Source: CAZFHL01 sp964519145 (GTDB taxonomy: Bacteria; Patescibacteriota; Minisyncoccia; Phycocordibacterales; WO2-35-19). From it: a stretch of 21,829 nt of DNA. Under the pieces are notes generated by a model. The model searched no databases, was not told where the DNA came from, and saw only the letters and a program-made list of their open reading frames with translations. Within the stretch, counting starts at the first letter, position 1, and each line of letters starts with the position of its first letter. Positions 1-5,854 of this stretch are shown here, in pieces. The position numbers were made by a program, and so were the translations under genes. The stretch spans positions 1 to 21,829 of the forward strand of contig CAZFHL010000008.1 in the NCBI GenBank assembly GCA_964519145.1, written 5' to 3'.

Positions 1-150
1 ATCACACCTTTTTGAACCACGGATATTTTTTTGCTAAAAAATTCCTGCGAAGCTGTTTCAGTCAAACTCGCTAGGCTTCAAAAAGGTATGATTTCGACGA
101 GTTTTGAAATTTAAGATTATAAAAAGCCACACTTGCGACGACTTTTGAAA
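1..150. repeat. Dispersed structured repeat, copy 1 (type A, truncated by window edge)
   Basis: The first 16 bases form the left arm of a stem whose right arm is at 77-92 (15 of 16 positions complementary). Between them lie a hairpin over an A/T-rich motif (about 21-45) and a second small hairpin ending in CTCGCTAGG. The same core recurs at 11401-11485 and, inverted and with different outer arms, at 4653-4718. At 121-149 there is a further right-arm remnant containing GCGACGACTTTTG, shared with the end of the repeat at 2094-2220, so arms of an outer element flank an inner one. No coding potential is evident. Confidence 0.75.
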
Positions 151-161
151 GAGGTTCACTG

Positions 162-611
162 CTAACATTTATTTGGTAAATGCATTTTGGAAACAATATC
201 AAATGATACAGCAATGATTAATAGATTTTTTATTATATACTGCCCTTCTAATGTTGGTACAAAAATCCCCCGCCACGCCATATTTGGTATGAGTACGAGT
301 GGCATAAACGTAGTTATCATATGGAACATAAGCATAGCAATAGAAATTCTTGTTAATTTTGGTATCAAAAAAGATAAACCAATAATCATTTCAAAAATTC
401 CAAAAAATATAATAAATTGATCAAAAGATATAAAATATAAAGTTTTTTCCAAAAGTTCTTCAACAAGTTTGTTTGCTGGGCTTAATCCAAAAACTTTTAA
501 TATACCAAACCAAAAAAATACAATAAATAAAGATATTCTAGCAAATGGTAAACAACAGATTTTTGCTATTTTAATAAAAAGATTATCAAAGAAAAATAAT
601 ACAGATTTCAT
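162..611 (-). CDS. DoxX/DUF417-like small integral membrane protein
   Basis: The 149-aa product is very hydrophobic, with about four predicted membrane segments (near residues 22-42, 60-82, 86-105 and 125-142). The pattern WFGILKVFGLSP in the first membrane segment, FEMIIGLSFLIP in the second or third, and EGQYIIKNLLI near the C-terminus resemble the DoxX/DUF417 (YkgB-like) superfamily of four-helix membrane proteins, often linked to redox or quinone-associated functions. The exact substrate cannot be told from sequence. There is no Shine-Dalgarno site. A TATAAT box on the minus strand (623-628) lies 11 nt before the ATG, so the mRNA leader should be only a few nucleotides. It is divergent from tRNA-Pro. 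Family assignment is moderate; membrane location is confident. Confidence 0.7.
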   Translation of the reverse strand: MKSVLFFFDNLFIKIAKICCLPFARISLFIVFFWFGILKVFGLSPANKLVEELLEKTLYFISFDQFIIFFGIFEMIIGLSFLIPKLTRISIAMLMFHMITTFMPLVLIPNMAWRGIFVPTLEGQYIIKNLLIIAVSFDIVSKMHLPNKC

Positions 612-676
612 ATATTTAAATTATTATAAATAAAGGTGGCATTCAATATGGTTTTATTGTATCATTGTTTTGTAAA

Positions 677-750
677 CGGAGTGTAGTATAGTGGTAGTAT
701 AAATGCTTTGGGAGCATTAGGTCCGAGTTCGATTCTCGGCACTCCGACCA
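677..750 (+). tRNA. tRNA-Pro (anticodon TGG)
   Basis: A complete cloverleaf can be drawn. The acceptor stem is CGGAGTG/CACTCCG. The anticodon stem AATGC/GCATT encloses the loop TTTGGGA, so the anticodon is TGG with G37. The T arm is CCGAG-TTCGATT-CTCGG. The discriminator A is followed by an encoded CCA (748-750). A possible -10 box TATCAT at 660-665 would start transcription just before the mature 5' end. It contrasts with tRNA-Arg downstream, which lacks an encoded CCA. Confidence 0.95.
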
Positions 751-838
751 ATATTTAATCTAAATTTAAACTAATTTTTATAAAAATTTAGTAGTTTTTA
801 TTTATCAAAATTATTTATAGAGAATGATATTTTTGTTG

Positions 839-1156
839 TTAAAGATTTTTCGATAAATTTCTGATTTCTTCTGATAAAGCTTCTAATCCTTTTTGATTTG
901 CTTGGCATAAAGCATCTCTTAGTGTTTCATCTGCTAGATTGCTTCTATCTGTTATTATATAAATTTTAGCCAATTCTATTTGAAATTTCACCCTGTCTTC
1001 AATTGTTCCTCCAGGTTTATCATTTTCTTCAAATCTTTGATTATGCCAATCATCTATTTGTGCTAGTAATTCTGCAGAAAGACCTTCATTTTTAAAAAGT
1101 TCTGAAATTCTATTTCTAAAACTTTCAAAATTTTCTATATCATTTTGATTTTCCAT
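839..1156 (-). CDS. Small helical hypothetical protein
   Basis: The 105-aa, acidic, hydrophilic product has no signal peptide or membrane segment. It reads as mostly alpha-helical, with heptad-like stretches at about residues 8-40 and 55-103. I recognise no catalytic motif or family. Base composition matches the AT-rich surroundings, and the ORF uses a normal mix of AT-rich codons, so it is probably a real gene. It lies downstream of the GC-rich 60-aa gene on the same strand, but a strong terminator (1241-1264) separates them, so it needs its own promoter. An A/T-rich TATAG-containing stretch lies directly before the ATG. Function unknown. Confidence 0.65.
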   Translation of the reverse strand: MENQNDIENFESFRNRISELFKNEGLSAELLAQIDDWHNQRFEENDKPGGTIEDRVKFQIELAKIYIITDRSNLADETLRDALCQANQKGLEALSEEIRNLSKNL

Positions 1157-1240
1157 ATCTATAGTTTAGTTTAAATTTAAAGAAAAATAAAGCTTGAGGA
1201 TAAAACTAAAATGTTTATTACAATTTTATATAAATACAAA

Positions 1241-1264
1241 AATGGGGCACCTGTGTGCCCCATT
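1241..1264 (-). terminator. Rho-independent terminator of the GC-rich 60-aa gene
   Basis: A perfect 10-bp stem (AATGGGGCAC / GTGCCCCATT) encloses the 4-nt loop CTGT. Read on the minus strand it is followed by TTTGTATTT, a U-rich tail. It lies 15 nt past the TAA of the gene at 1279-1461. Confidence 0.85.
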
Positions 1265-1278
1265 GACCGAACCGAACC

Positions 1279-1461
1279 TTACTCCTTGTCGCCTCGCGCG
1301 CGGTTTGCCGCCGCGCTGTGAATTCGAACGATTTCGCTCAAGGGCACATTGCCCAAGAGCAAGAACCGTCCCTCCTGCCCGAGTCGGCGCGCGGTGCGCG
1401 CCGACTCCACGACAATAGGCTGTCCTGGGCGCGCAGCACCCTGCGTGATAAAACTCTTCAT
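1279..1461 (-). CDS. GC-rich 60-aa protein of unknown function
   Basis: Start chosen at 1461 because a strong Shine-Dalgarno site (GAGAGGAGA) precedes this ATG by a good distance. An in-frame GTG at 1536 would give 85 aa but has no such site. The 60-aa product begins MKSFITQGAARPG and is rich in Ala and Arg, with no membrane segment and no recognised domain. Its codons are GC-rich (CGC, GCG, GGC, CTC), quite unlike all neighbours, which suggests recent transfer or unusual selection. It has a complete expression unit: a consensus promoter at 1775-1803, a long folded leader and a terminator at 1241-1264. Plus-strand ORFs over the same bases are probably side effects of the high GC. Confidence 0.6.
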   Translation of the reverse strand: MKSFITQGAARPGQPIVVESARTARRLGQEGRFLLLGNVPLSEIVRIHSAAANRARGDKE

Positions 1462-1768
1462 TTCAATCTCCTCTCTCTGGACTACCCTCCAGAGTGGGTT
1501 GTTTCTAGGAATCGATGCGATTCCTCTTTTCAGCACAATTTTATGAATTGATGGTGCTGAAGAAGAGGAATAACATTAAATATCTAAAATTCTCTTTCTT
1601 TAAGAGAAGCGGGAGAGCAAGCTTTAAAATTATATATATTACTTTAGGTTGTTCCCGCGCTTCTTTCAAAGAATTTTATTTTAGAAAGACCCCTATTTAT
1701 TTGTTAAAAAACTTTTGACCCCCTACCCTGCCACCTACAATCTTCTCTGTACTACTCTTTAACCTTAC
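1462..1768 (-). promoter_or_regulatory. Long structured 5' leader with alternative hairpins
   Basis: About 300 nt separate the predicted transcription start (~1768) from the ATG at 1461, with no convincing ORF. In transcript order there is a long stem made from 1659-1672 and 1604-1620 (GAAGC...GCTTC with GGGA/TCCC), a 7-bp hairpin TTCTCTT/AAGAGAA (1591-1609), a ~17-bp hairpin between 1553-1571 and 1520-1536, an 8-bp hairpin AGGAATCG-CAT-CGATTCCT (1507-1525), and a 7-bp hairpin CTCTGGA/TCCAGAG (1476-1495) directly before the Shine-Dalgarno site. The third and fourth stems share bases, so they cannot form together. That arrangement is typical of riboswitches and attenuators. I do not recognise a known class. 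Confidence 0.55.
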
Positions 1769-1774
1769 ACATAC

Positions 1775-1803
1775 AGTATAGCATTTATATGAAATTTTGT
1801 CAA
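1775..1803 (-). promoter_or_regulatory. Consensus sigma70 promoter for the GC-rich gene
   Basis: On the minus strand a perfect TTGACA (1798-1803) is separated by exactly 17 bp from TATACT (1775-1780). It is the best -35/-10 pair found in the window. Transcription would start near 1768 and run into the 60-aa gene. Confidence 0.8.
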
Positions 1804-1810
1804 GTATAAT

Positions 1811-1839
1811 ATGACAAAAACAGTTATTTATATTATAGT
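1811..1839 (+). promoter_or_regulatory. Possible promoter for tRNA-Arg
   Basis: ATGACA (1811-1816), a 17-bp spacer and TATAGT (1834-1839) form a plausible sigma70 promoter, divergent from the minus-strand promoter at 1775-1803. A second candidate nearer the tRNA is the extended -10 TGTTATACT (1929-1937). Either could serve tRNA-Arg. A dyad AAATGTC/GACATTT lies between them (about 1883-1905). Confidence 0.45.
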
Positions 1840-1969
1840 ATCCTAAGATATGGCTCTAAATATAGATTTATATCAGACAGTAAAATGTCTTATATAATGA
1901 CATTTATTGAATATGATAATATGTTTTGTGTTATACTAAATAATATTTAATATTAAATTATTAAAATAA

Positions 1970-2041
1970 GCACCTGTGGTGAAATGGATATCATACCGGT
2001 CTTCGGAACCGTTGTTCTAGGTTCAAGTCCTAGCAGGTGCA
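1970..2041 (+). tRNA. tRNA-Arg (anticodon TCG), CCA not encoded
   Basis: The acceptor stem is GCACCTG/CAGGTGC. The anticodon loop CTTCGGA gives anticodon TCG, and the T arm is CTAGG-TTCAAGT-CCTAG. The anticodon stem has four good pairs (CGGT/ACCG) with a C-T mismatch at its base. After discriminator A (2041) the genome reads CAA, so CCA must be added after transcription. The CCA-adding enzyme is the next gene downstream. Confidence 0.92.
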
Positions 2042-2093
2042 CAAAACTTTTGATTTTTTATAAATAATCTTTTAAAAATATTGAACAGATTTA

Positions 2094-2220
2094 TTCCAAA
2101 AGTCTTTCTTAGTATAGTTTTTGCTAGACACGCATAAAAATCTGCTGATTTTTTGCTATGCTCGTCTCGGTCAGACTTGCGCAAGTCTATCAAAAACTAC
2201 ACTTGCGACGACTTTTGGAA
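2094..2220. repeat. Dispersed structured repeat, copy 2 (type B, 127 bp)
   Basis: The element is bounded by a perfect 11-bp terminal inverted repeat, TTCCAAAAGTC (2094-2104) and GACTTTTGGAA (2210-2220). The stem continues, after a short mismatched patch, as AGTATAGTTTTTG (2111-2123) against CAAAAACTACAC. Inside are a hairpin GCATA...TATGC (2132-2161) and a perfect 16-bp palindrome AGACTTGCGCAAGTCT (2173-2188). The copy at 19247-19373 has the same length and layout, with compensated differences in the arms. Confidence 0.85.
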
Positions 2221-2262
2221 TATGTTTAATAATACTAAAAACTATCTGAAATTTTGTTTTTT

Positions 2263-2271
2263 TGTTAAAAT
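2263..2271 (+). promoter_or_regulatory. Extended -10 promoter of cca, leaderless type
   Basis: TGTTAAAAT is an extended -10 element (TG-n-TAAAAT) ending 7 nt before the ATG at 2279. Transcription would begin at or next to the start codon. No Shine-Dalgarno site is present. Confidence 0.55.
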
Positions 2272-2278
2272 GCTATAA

Positions 2279-3763
2279 ATGAATAATTTTAAAATAGAAA
2301 AATTTAATATACCAGAAGAGGTTTCATATGTAACAAATAAGCTTAAAGACGCAGGTTTTGAGGCTTATTTGGTTGGTGGTTGTGTTAGGGACTTATTTAT
2401 GAATAAAAAACCTAAAGATTGGGATATAACAACAAATGCTTTGCCAGAAGAAATAATAAGCTTGTTTGAAAAAACTGTATACGAAAACTCCTTTGGTACG
2501 GTAGCTATAGTAAATGAAAATGTTTCTGATGAAACATTGAAGGTTATAGAAATAACTCCATATAGGTCTGAAAGCCTCTATTCTGACAATAGAAGGCCTG
2601 ATAATGTTGTTTTCGGGCAAAGTATAGAGGAAGATTTAAAAAGGCGTGATTTCACAATAAATGCCATTGCTTATGACCCCATAAATTTAAATATTATAGA
2701 TCCATATTTTGGTATGGCTGATATATTAAAATCAGTTATAAGAACTGTTGGTGACCCTTATGAAAGACTAAAAGAAGATGGTTTGAGGGTTTTTAGAGCT
2801 GTTAGGTTTCATGTGGAACTTGGCTTCCCTATCGATACGGAAACAGAAAAAGCTATTATTGAGAATAAAGATATATTAAAAAATATTTCTAAAGAAAGAA
2901 TAAGAGATGAGTTTATTAATATAATAATGTCAAAAAGACCAATAGATGGAATGGTTTTGTTAAAAAAGCTGGGTCTGGTTTCTTTTATCGCCAAAGAACT
3001 TGAGGAATCTTTTGATATTGAACAAAATAAGGCTCATTCTTATGATGTTTGGACTCATTTAATAAAGACATTACAACACTCTGCCGATAAAGAGTACCCA
3101 ATTCATTTAAGACTGGCTTCCCTATTTCATGACATATCTAAACCTAAAACAAGAAAATGGGATAATGATTCAAAACAATGGACTTTTTACGGTCATGAGG
3201 TGGTTGGTTCACGTGTAACCAAAAAAATACTAGAAAACCTAAAGTTTTCACGTGAAACAATAGACCGTGTTGTAAATTTGGTTAGGTGGCATATGTTTTT
3301 TTCTGATACTGAACAAATAACCATATCTGCTGTAAGGAGAATGATAGTTAATGTTGGAAAAGAAAATATTTGGGATTTAATGAATCTTCGTATTTGCGAT
3401 AGGGTAGGTACTGGAAGGCCAAAAGAAGATCCTTATAGATTAAGGAAGTATTATTCTATGATTGAAGAGGCTATGAGAGACCCTATATCTGTTTCTATGC
3501 TTAAAATAAATGGTAATAGGCTTATGGATATGCTTGAAATAAAAGGTGGTCCGAAAATAGGTTATATATTAAATTCATTGTTAAATGAGGTATTGGATGA
3601 TCCAGAAAAAAATAATGAAGATTATTTGGAAAATAGGTCTAAAGAATTATTTATGATGGATGATAAAGATTTAAGGAAACTTTCAGAAAAGGGTAAAGAG
3701 AATAGGGAAGAGAAAGACAATAAAATTGTTGAGGAAATAAGAAAAAGACATTTTGTTAAATAA
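2279..3763 (+). CDS. cca: CCA tRNA nucleotidyltransferase (CCA-adding enzyme) with HD domain
   Basis: The 494-aa class II tRNA nucleotidyltransferase adds or repairs the 3'-terminal CCA of tRNAs, using CTP and ATP without a nucleic acid template. The nucleotidyltransferase signature GGCVRD is at residues 33-38, followed by metal-binding acidic residues in DWD (47-49). The conserved RRDFTINA stretch is at 122-129 and the tRNA-binding helical region follows. An HD metal-dependent phosphohydrolase domain begins near residue 275 (H284-D285 in LFHDISKP). The start at 2279 fits a leaderless transcript from the -10 box 7 nt upstream. It follows tRNA-Arg, which needs this enzyme because its CCA is not encoded. 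The last ~60 residues are charged and Glu/Lys-rich. Identification is secure. Confidence 0.95.
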   Translation: MNNFKIEKFNIPEEVSYVTNKLKDAGFEAYLVGGCVRDLFMNKKPKDWDITTNALPEEIISLFEKTVYENSFGTVAIVNENVSDETLKVIEITPYRSESLYSDNRRPDNVVFGQSIEEDLKRRDFTINAIAYDPINLNIIDPYFGMADILKSVIRTVGDPYERLKEDGLRVFRAVRFHVELGFPIDTETEKAIIENKDILKNISKERIRDEFINIIMSKRPIDGMVLLKKLGLVSFIAKELEESFDIEQNKAHSYDVWTHLIKTLQHSADKEYPIHLRLASLFHDISKPKTRKWDNDSKQWTFYGHEVVGSRVTKKILENLKFSRETIDRVVNLVRWHMFFSDTEQITISAVRRMIVNVGKENIWDLMNLRICDRVGTGRPKEDPYRLRKYYSMIEEAMRDPISVSMLKINGNRLMDMLEIKGGPKIGYILNSLLNEVLDDPEKNNEDYLENRSKELFMMDDKDLRKLSEKGKENREEKDNKIVEEIRKRHFVK

Positions 3764-3904
3764 TTATTTTTCAACATAACAATAAGCCATGTGTTTAAAG
3801 ATATCTTTAAATCTAAATATGCTTTTAAATATGAACTATTTATATAAGACTTATATAAATAAGACATTAAAATTAAAAATAAGACAGTTATCCACAACTA
3901 GTCC
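3764..3904. other. AT-rich intergenic spacer with one perfect DnaA box
   Basis: No gene is visible. The stretch is strongly AT-rich, contains TAAGAC at 3845, 3860 and 3880, and ends with TTATCCACA (3888-3896), an exact match to the canonical DnaA box. Two further exact matches lie inside coding regions (10530-10538 and 16318-16326), so the site is weak evidence for an origin. No convincing terminator follows cca. Confidence 0.4.
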
Positions 3905-3933
3905 TTTACACTTTGTTTTAAAAGACATATAAT
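3905..3933 (+). promoter_or_regulatory. Strong promoter of the candidate ncRNA
   Basis: TTTACA (3905-3910), a spacer of exactly 17 bp and TATAAT (3928-3933) make a near-consensus sigma70 promoter. Transcription should begin near 3940. No start codon with a useful ORF follows. Confidence 0.75.
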
Positions 3934-3939
3934 GATATC

Positions 3940-4246
3940 AGACAGTTAGTATTGTAAAGTAAATTCTAACTATTGGTTCTTTAAAAAGTTCCTTTTGTTT
4001 TTAAAAAGAAAACTTGGTTAAGCAAAAGAATCAAGATATATACATCTCCTCAAAATAATATTTAAAAAATGTGAGATTATATCATTTCTTTTGAACGCGC
4101 TTCTTGACTGGGATTATCTTTTAAATAGATTCCCGGCTCCACCTGTGAATATAATAAAAATTGTATTTAGAAGTGGGGCTGGGTAGAGTGTGTCAAGCCA
4201 CTTGTGTTTTAGCGAATCCTCCACCGCTAAAAATGGGTGGCTTTTT
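3940..4246 (+). ncRNA. Candidate structured ncRNA, ~300 nt, unidentified
   Basis: Bounded by a near-consensus promoter and a very strong terminator, with no ORF of note. The 3' half folds well: CTTGAC (4103-4108) with GTCAAG (4192-4197) closes a three-way arrangement of hairpin GGGA..ATCT/AGAT..TCCC (4110-4134) and an 8-bp stem 4135-4142 with 4173-4180. The terminator hairpin exposes a 10-nt loop containing UCCUCC. I looked for hallmarks of tmRNA, RNase P RNA and SRP RNA and found none. A 6S-like role is possible from the long interrupted stem but is not shown. The downstream DUF378 gene has its own promoter, so this appears to be an independent transcript, not a leader. Confidence 0.55.
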
Positions 4247-4250
4247 GTTT
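4195..4250 (+). terminator. Strong terminator of the ncRNA, with CCUCC loop
   Basis: AAGCCAC (4195-4201) pairs with GTGGCTT (4237-4243). Four more pairs, including G-U, connect to the perfect 8-bp stem TTTTAGCG (4207-4214) / CGCTAAAA (4225-4232). The 10-nt loop is AATCCTCCAC. A T-rich tail (CTTTTTGTTT) follows. A shorter alternative stem CCACC/GGGTGG is also possible. Confidence 0.8.
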
Positions 4251-4280
4251 ATCTTATTTTTAGATATAAACAATTTATTT

Positions 4281-4308
4281 TTGTTTTATTTTTAAAAAAT
4301 TGTATAAT
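4281..4308 (+). promoter_or_regulatory. Promoter of the DUF378 gene
   Basis: TTGTTT (4281-4286), a 16-bp spacer and TATAAT (4303-4308). The start would be near 4315, leaving a leader of ~26 nt before the ATG at 4342, without an obvious Shine-Dalgarno site. Confidence 0.6.
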
Positions 4309-4341
4309 TGAGAGTATTAGAAGTTAATATAAAATAAATAT

Positions 4342-4557
4342 ATGAAAAAGCTTCATGGTTTAACTTTCATTCTTCTTGTAATTGGAGGATTGAATTGGGG
4401 ACTAGAATTTTTAGGGTGGGGTATTGGAAACTATATTCCATCTGGTATAGCTAGCTTGATTTATCTTTTGGTAGGTATTTCAGCTATTATTGAAATCTTT
4501 TCTCATAAATCAAACTGTAGATGCTGTGATAGCTCTAGTATGCCTAAACCAATGTAA
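4342..4557 (+). CDS. DUF378 family two-TM membrane protein
   Basis: The 71-aa product has two hydrophobic segments (about residues 6-24 and 34-54) separated by a short loop. The motif LLVIGGLNWGLEFLG in the first segment and the glycine-rich turn match the DUF378 (YuzA-like) family, a widespread small membrane protein of unknown function. The C-terminal tail is unusual in carrying a cysteine cluster (SNCRCCDSSS), which could bind metal or be lipid- or redox-modified; that is inference. The gene is monocistronic, with its own promoter and terminator. Confidence 0.85.
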   Translation: MKKLHGLTFILLVIGGLNWGLEFLGWGIGNYIPSGIASLIYLLVGISAIIEIFSHKSNCRCCDSSSMPKPM

Positions 4558-4580
4558 TATAGTTGGTTTTTTTGATTTCA

Positions 4581-4606
4581 AAAAATTACCGAGAGGTAAT
4601 TTTTTG
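4581..4606 (+). terminator. Terminator after DUF378 gene
   Basis: AAAAATTACC (4581-4590), loop GAGA, and GGTAATTTTT (4595-4604), continuing into a T run. It is a typical GNRA-type loop intrinsic terminator 23 nt after the stop codon. Confidence 0.8.
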
Positions 4607-4620
4607 TTATAAATTGAGTC

Positions 4621-4751
4621 TTTTAGAGCCATTTGAGTGGTACTAGTATTTATGTGCCTAGCGAGCGCGACTGGCGCTGGCTTCGCAGGAATTTTTCACC
4701 AGAAAAATATCTGTGCACAGAAATACTAGTATCGGAAAAATGGTTTTAAAA
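4621..4751. repeat. Dispersed structured repeat, copy 3 (inverted type A core, new arms)
   Basis: Nested stems: TTTTAGAGCCATTT (4621-4634) pairs with 4738-4751 with two G-U pairs, and TACTAGTATTTATGTG (4641-4656) pairs with 4716-4731 with one mismatch. The enclosed core (about 4657-4715) is the reverse complement of the core of copies 1 and 4 (CCTAGCGAG, CTTCGCAGGAATTTTT). It sits between the ends of two convergent genes and may help end transcription. Confidence 0.75.
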
Positions 4752-4757
4752 AATCTA

Positions 4758-5555
4758 TTATAAATCAATTTCTAAAATAATAGGGCAGTGGTCTGAACCC
4801 ATTACATCTGATAAAATTTTGCTTGATTTTATTTTCTTTTTTAATTTTTCACTAATTATAAAATAGTCTATTCTCCAACCTATATTTCTAGCACGAGAAT
4901 TTGCAAAGTTCGTCCACCAAGAGTAGTACCCTTTTCCCTCTGTAAACATTCTAAAACTATCTAAAAACCCAGCATTTAGTATTTTTTGGAAACCATCTCT
5001 TTCTTCTTTGGTAAATCCATGTTCACCTTCGTTTTGCTTTGGATTGGCAAGATCGTTTTCTGTGTGAGCTACATTTAGGTCTCCACAAAAAATCACAGGC
5101 TTTTCTTTTTCTAACTCTTTTATATATTCTAAAAATGCCGGATCCCAACCACTATGACGAAGGGGGAGTCTAGATAAATCTCCTTTTGAGTTTGGGGTAT
5201 ACACTGTCACTACAAAAAATTTTTCAAACTCTGCTGTTAAAACTCTGCCTTCTTTGTTTGGATTGCCATATTTATCTTTTTCTAAATTATATTTTTGAGC
5301 GATTTTTTCAGGTAAATCAAAAATAACTTTGAGAGGTTTAACTTTGCTCATTATGGCTGTCCCAGAATATCCAGCTTTTTCTGCACAGTTATAATATTCT
5401 TCATAATCTGGCAAGTCTATTTCTATCTGGTGTTTTTGAGCTTTGATTTCTTGAAGACAAACAATATCTGGTTTGTATTTTTCCAAAAATGGTAAAAATA
5501 AACCTTTGTTATTGATGGCTCTTATCCCGTTTACATTAAAAGATACAATTTGCAT
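4758..5555 (-). CDS. xth: Exodeoxyribonuclease III / AP endonuclease (ExoIII family)
   Basis: The 265-aa enzyme cleaves DNA 5' to abasic sites in base excision repair and has 3'-5' exonuclease and 3'-phosphatase activity in this family. Conserved active-site features are all visible: N7 in FNVNG, E36 in LQEIK, Y120 in TVYTPNS, D160 and N162 in CGDLNVAH, WWTNFANSRARNIGWRIDY at about 214-232, and the D256-H257 pair in GSDHCP near the C-terminus. Length is normal for ExoA/ExoIII. The order of motifs is closer to the ExoA type than to E. coli Xth. It is convergent with the DUF378 gene and lies downstream of the frameshifted NYN gene, separated by a terminator. No Shine-Dalgarno site is visible. 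Identification is secure; the symbol could equally be exoA. Confidence 0.94.
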   Translation of the reverse strand: MQIVSFNVNGIRAINNKGLFLPFLEKYKPDIVCLQEIKAQKHQIEIDLPDYEEYYNCAEKAGYSGTAIMSKVKPLKVIFDLPEKIAQKYNLEKDKYGNPNKEGRVLTAEFEKFFVVTVYTPNSKGDLSRLPLRHSGWDPAFLEYIKELEKEKPVIFCGDLNVAHTENDLANPKQNEGEHGFTKEERDGFQKILNAGFLDSFRMFTEGKGYYSWWTNFANSRARNIGWRIDYFIISEKLKKKIKSSKILSDVMGSDHCPIILEIDL

Positions 5556-5593
5556 AAAGTTTTATTTTGATATATAATTTAACTATCAATACG

Positions 5594-5634
5594 AAAAAGG
5601 ATCCGAAAGGTGTTTGTGCCTTAGGAGCCTTTTT
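5594..5634 (-). terminator. Terminator after the frameshifted NYN gene
   Basis: On the minus strand AAAAAGG-TCC pairs with GGA-CCTTTTT (plus 5594-5604 and 5624-5634) with one mismatch, and a small inner stem AAGG/CCTT is possible. The terminal T run is part of the stem. The hairpin overlaps the stop codon of the preceding ORF. Confidence 0.6.
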
Positions 5635-5854
5635 CATTTTCTGATAATTTTACATAATTTTTGATATTTATTAAATAATCATAAAATTCTGAACCCAGTC
5701 TTTTATATAAAGAAGATGCAAATTTTTTATTTGGGAACATTATTTTTTTAAGTTTGTTTTTTGATATTAAATAATCAATTAATTTTTTATAATCACCGTC
5801 TCCTGAAACCAAAATAATTTTATTCAATTTTTCATCTTCTAGTAAGCTTTTCAT
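5621..5854 (-). CDS. NYN-domain protein, C-terminal half (frameshifted reading frame)
   Basis: This 77-aa ORF holds the second half of a NYN/PIN-like (LabA-type) ribonuclease domain: ILVSGDGDYKKLIDYL, with the conserved SGDGD acidic motif. The preceding 18 nt in the same frame encode NVDTDI, the expected middle acidic motif, but lie before the first ATG. The first half of the domain is encoded by the ORF at 5851-6135 in the other frame, and the two overlap by ATGA. A -1 shift within the A8 tract at 5892-5899 would join them into a ~171-aa protein like the intact paralogue at 11622-12146. Alone, this fragment lacks the first catalytic Asp and would not be a functional domain. It is a broken gene, a sequencing error, or a product of frameshifting. 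Confidence 0.6.
   Translation of the reverse strand: MKSLLEDEKLNKIILVSGDGDYKKLIDYLISKNKLKKIMFPNKKFASSLYKRLGSEFYDYLINIKNYVKLSENEKGS

Noticed and set aside
1194..1551. Plus-strand ORFs across the GC-rich islet
   Set aside because: High GC opens several frames. Only the minus frame has a promoter, Shine-Dalgarno site and terminator.
3845..3885. TAAGAC repeats at 3845, 3860 and 3880 as iterons
   Set aside because: Six-base units with unequal spacing in AT-rich DNA, without replication genes.
3888..3896. Perfect DnaA box TTATCCACA as a sign of an origin
   Set aside because: Only one lies in an intergenic region; two others fall inside coding sequence (10530, 16318). No dnaA, dnaN or box cluster is present.
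1870..3946. Shared 12-mer ATATCAGACAGT upstream of tRNA-Arg (1870) and at the ncRNA start (3935)
   Set aside because: Chance sharing of some 12-mers is expected in ~22 kb of AT-rich sequence; no wider similarity around the two sites.
3940..4246. tmRNA, RNase P RNA or SRP RNA identity for the candidate ncRNA
   Set aside because: No tRNA-like ends or tag ORF, no conserved GAGGAAAGUCC/ACAGAA elements, and no GGAA-loop SRP motif were found.
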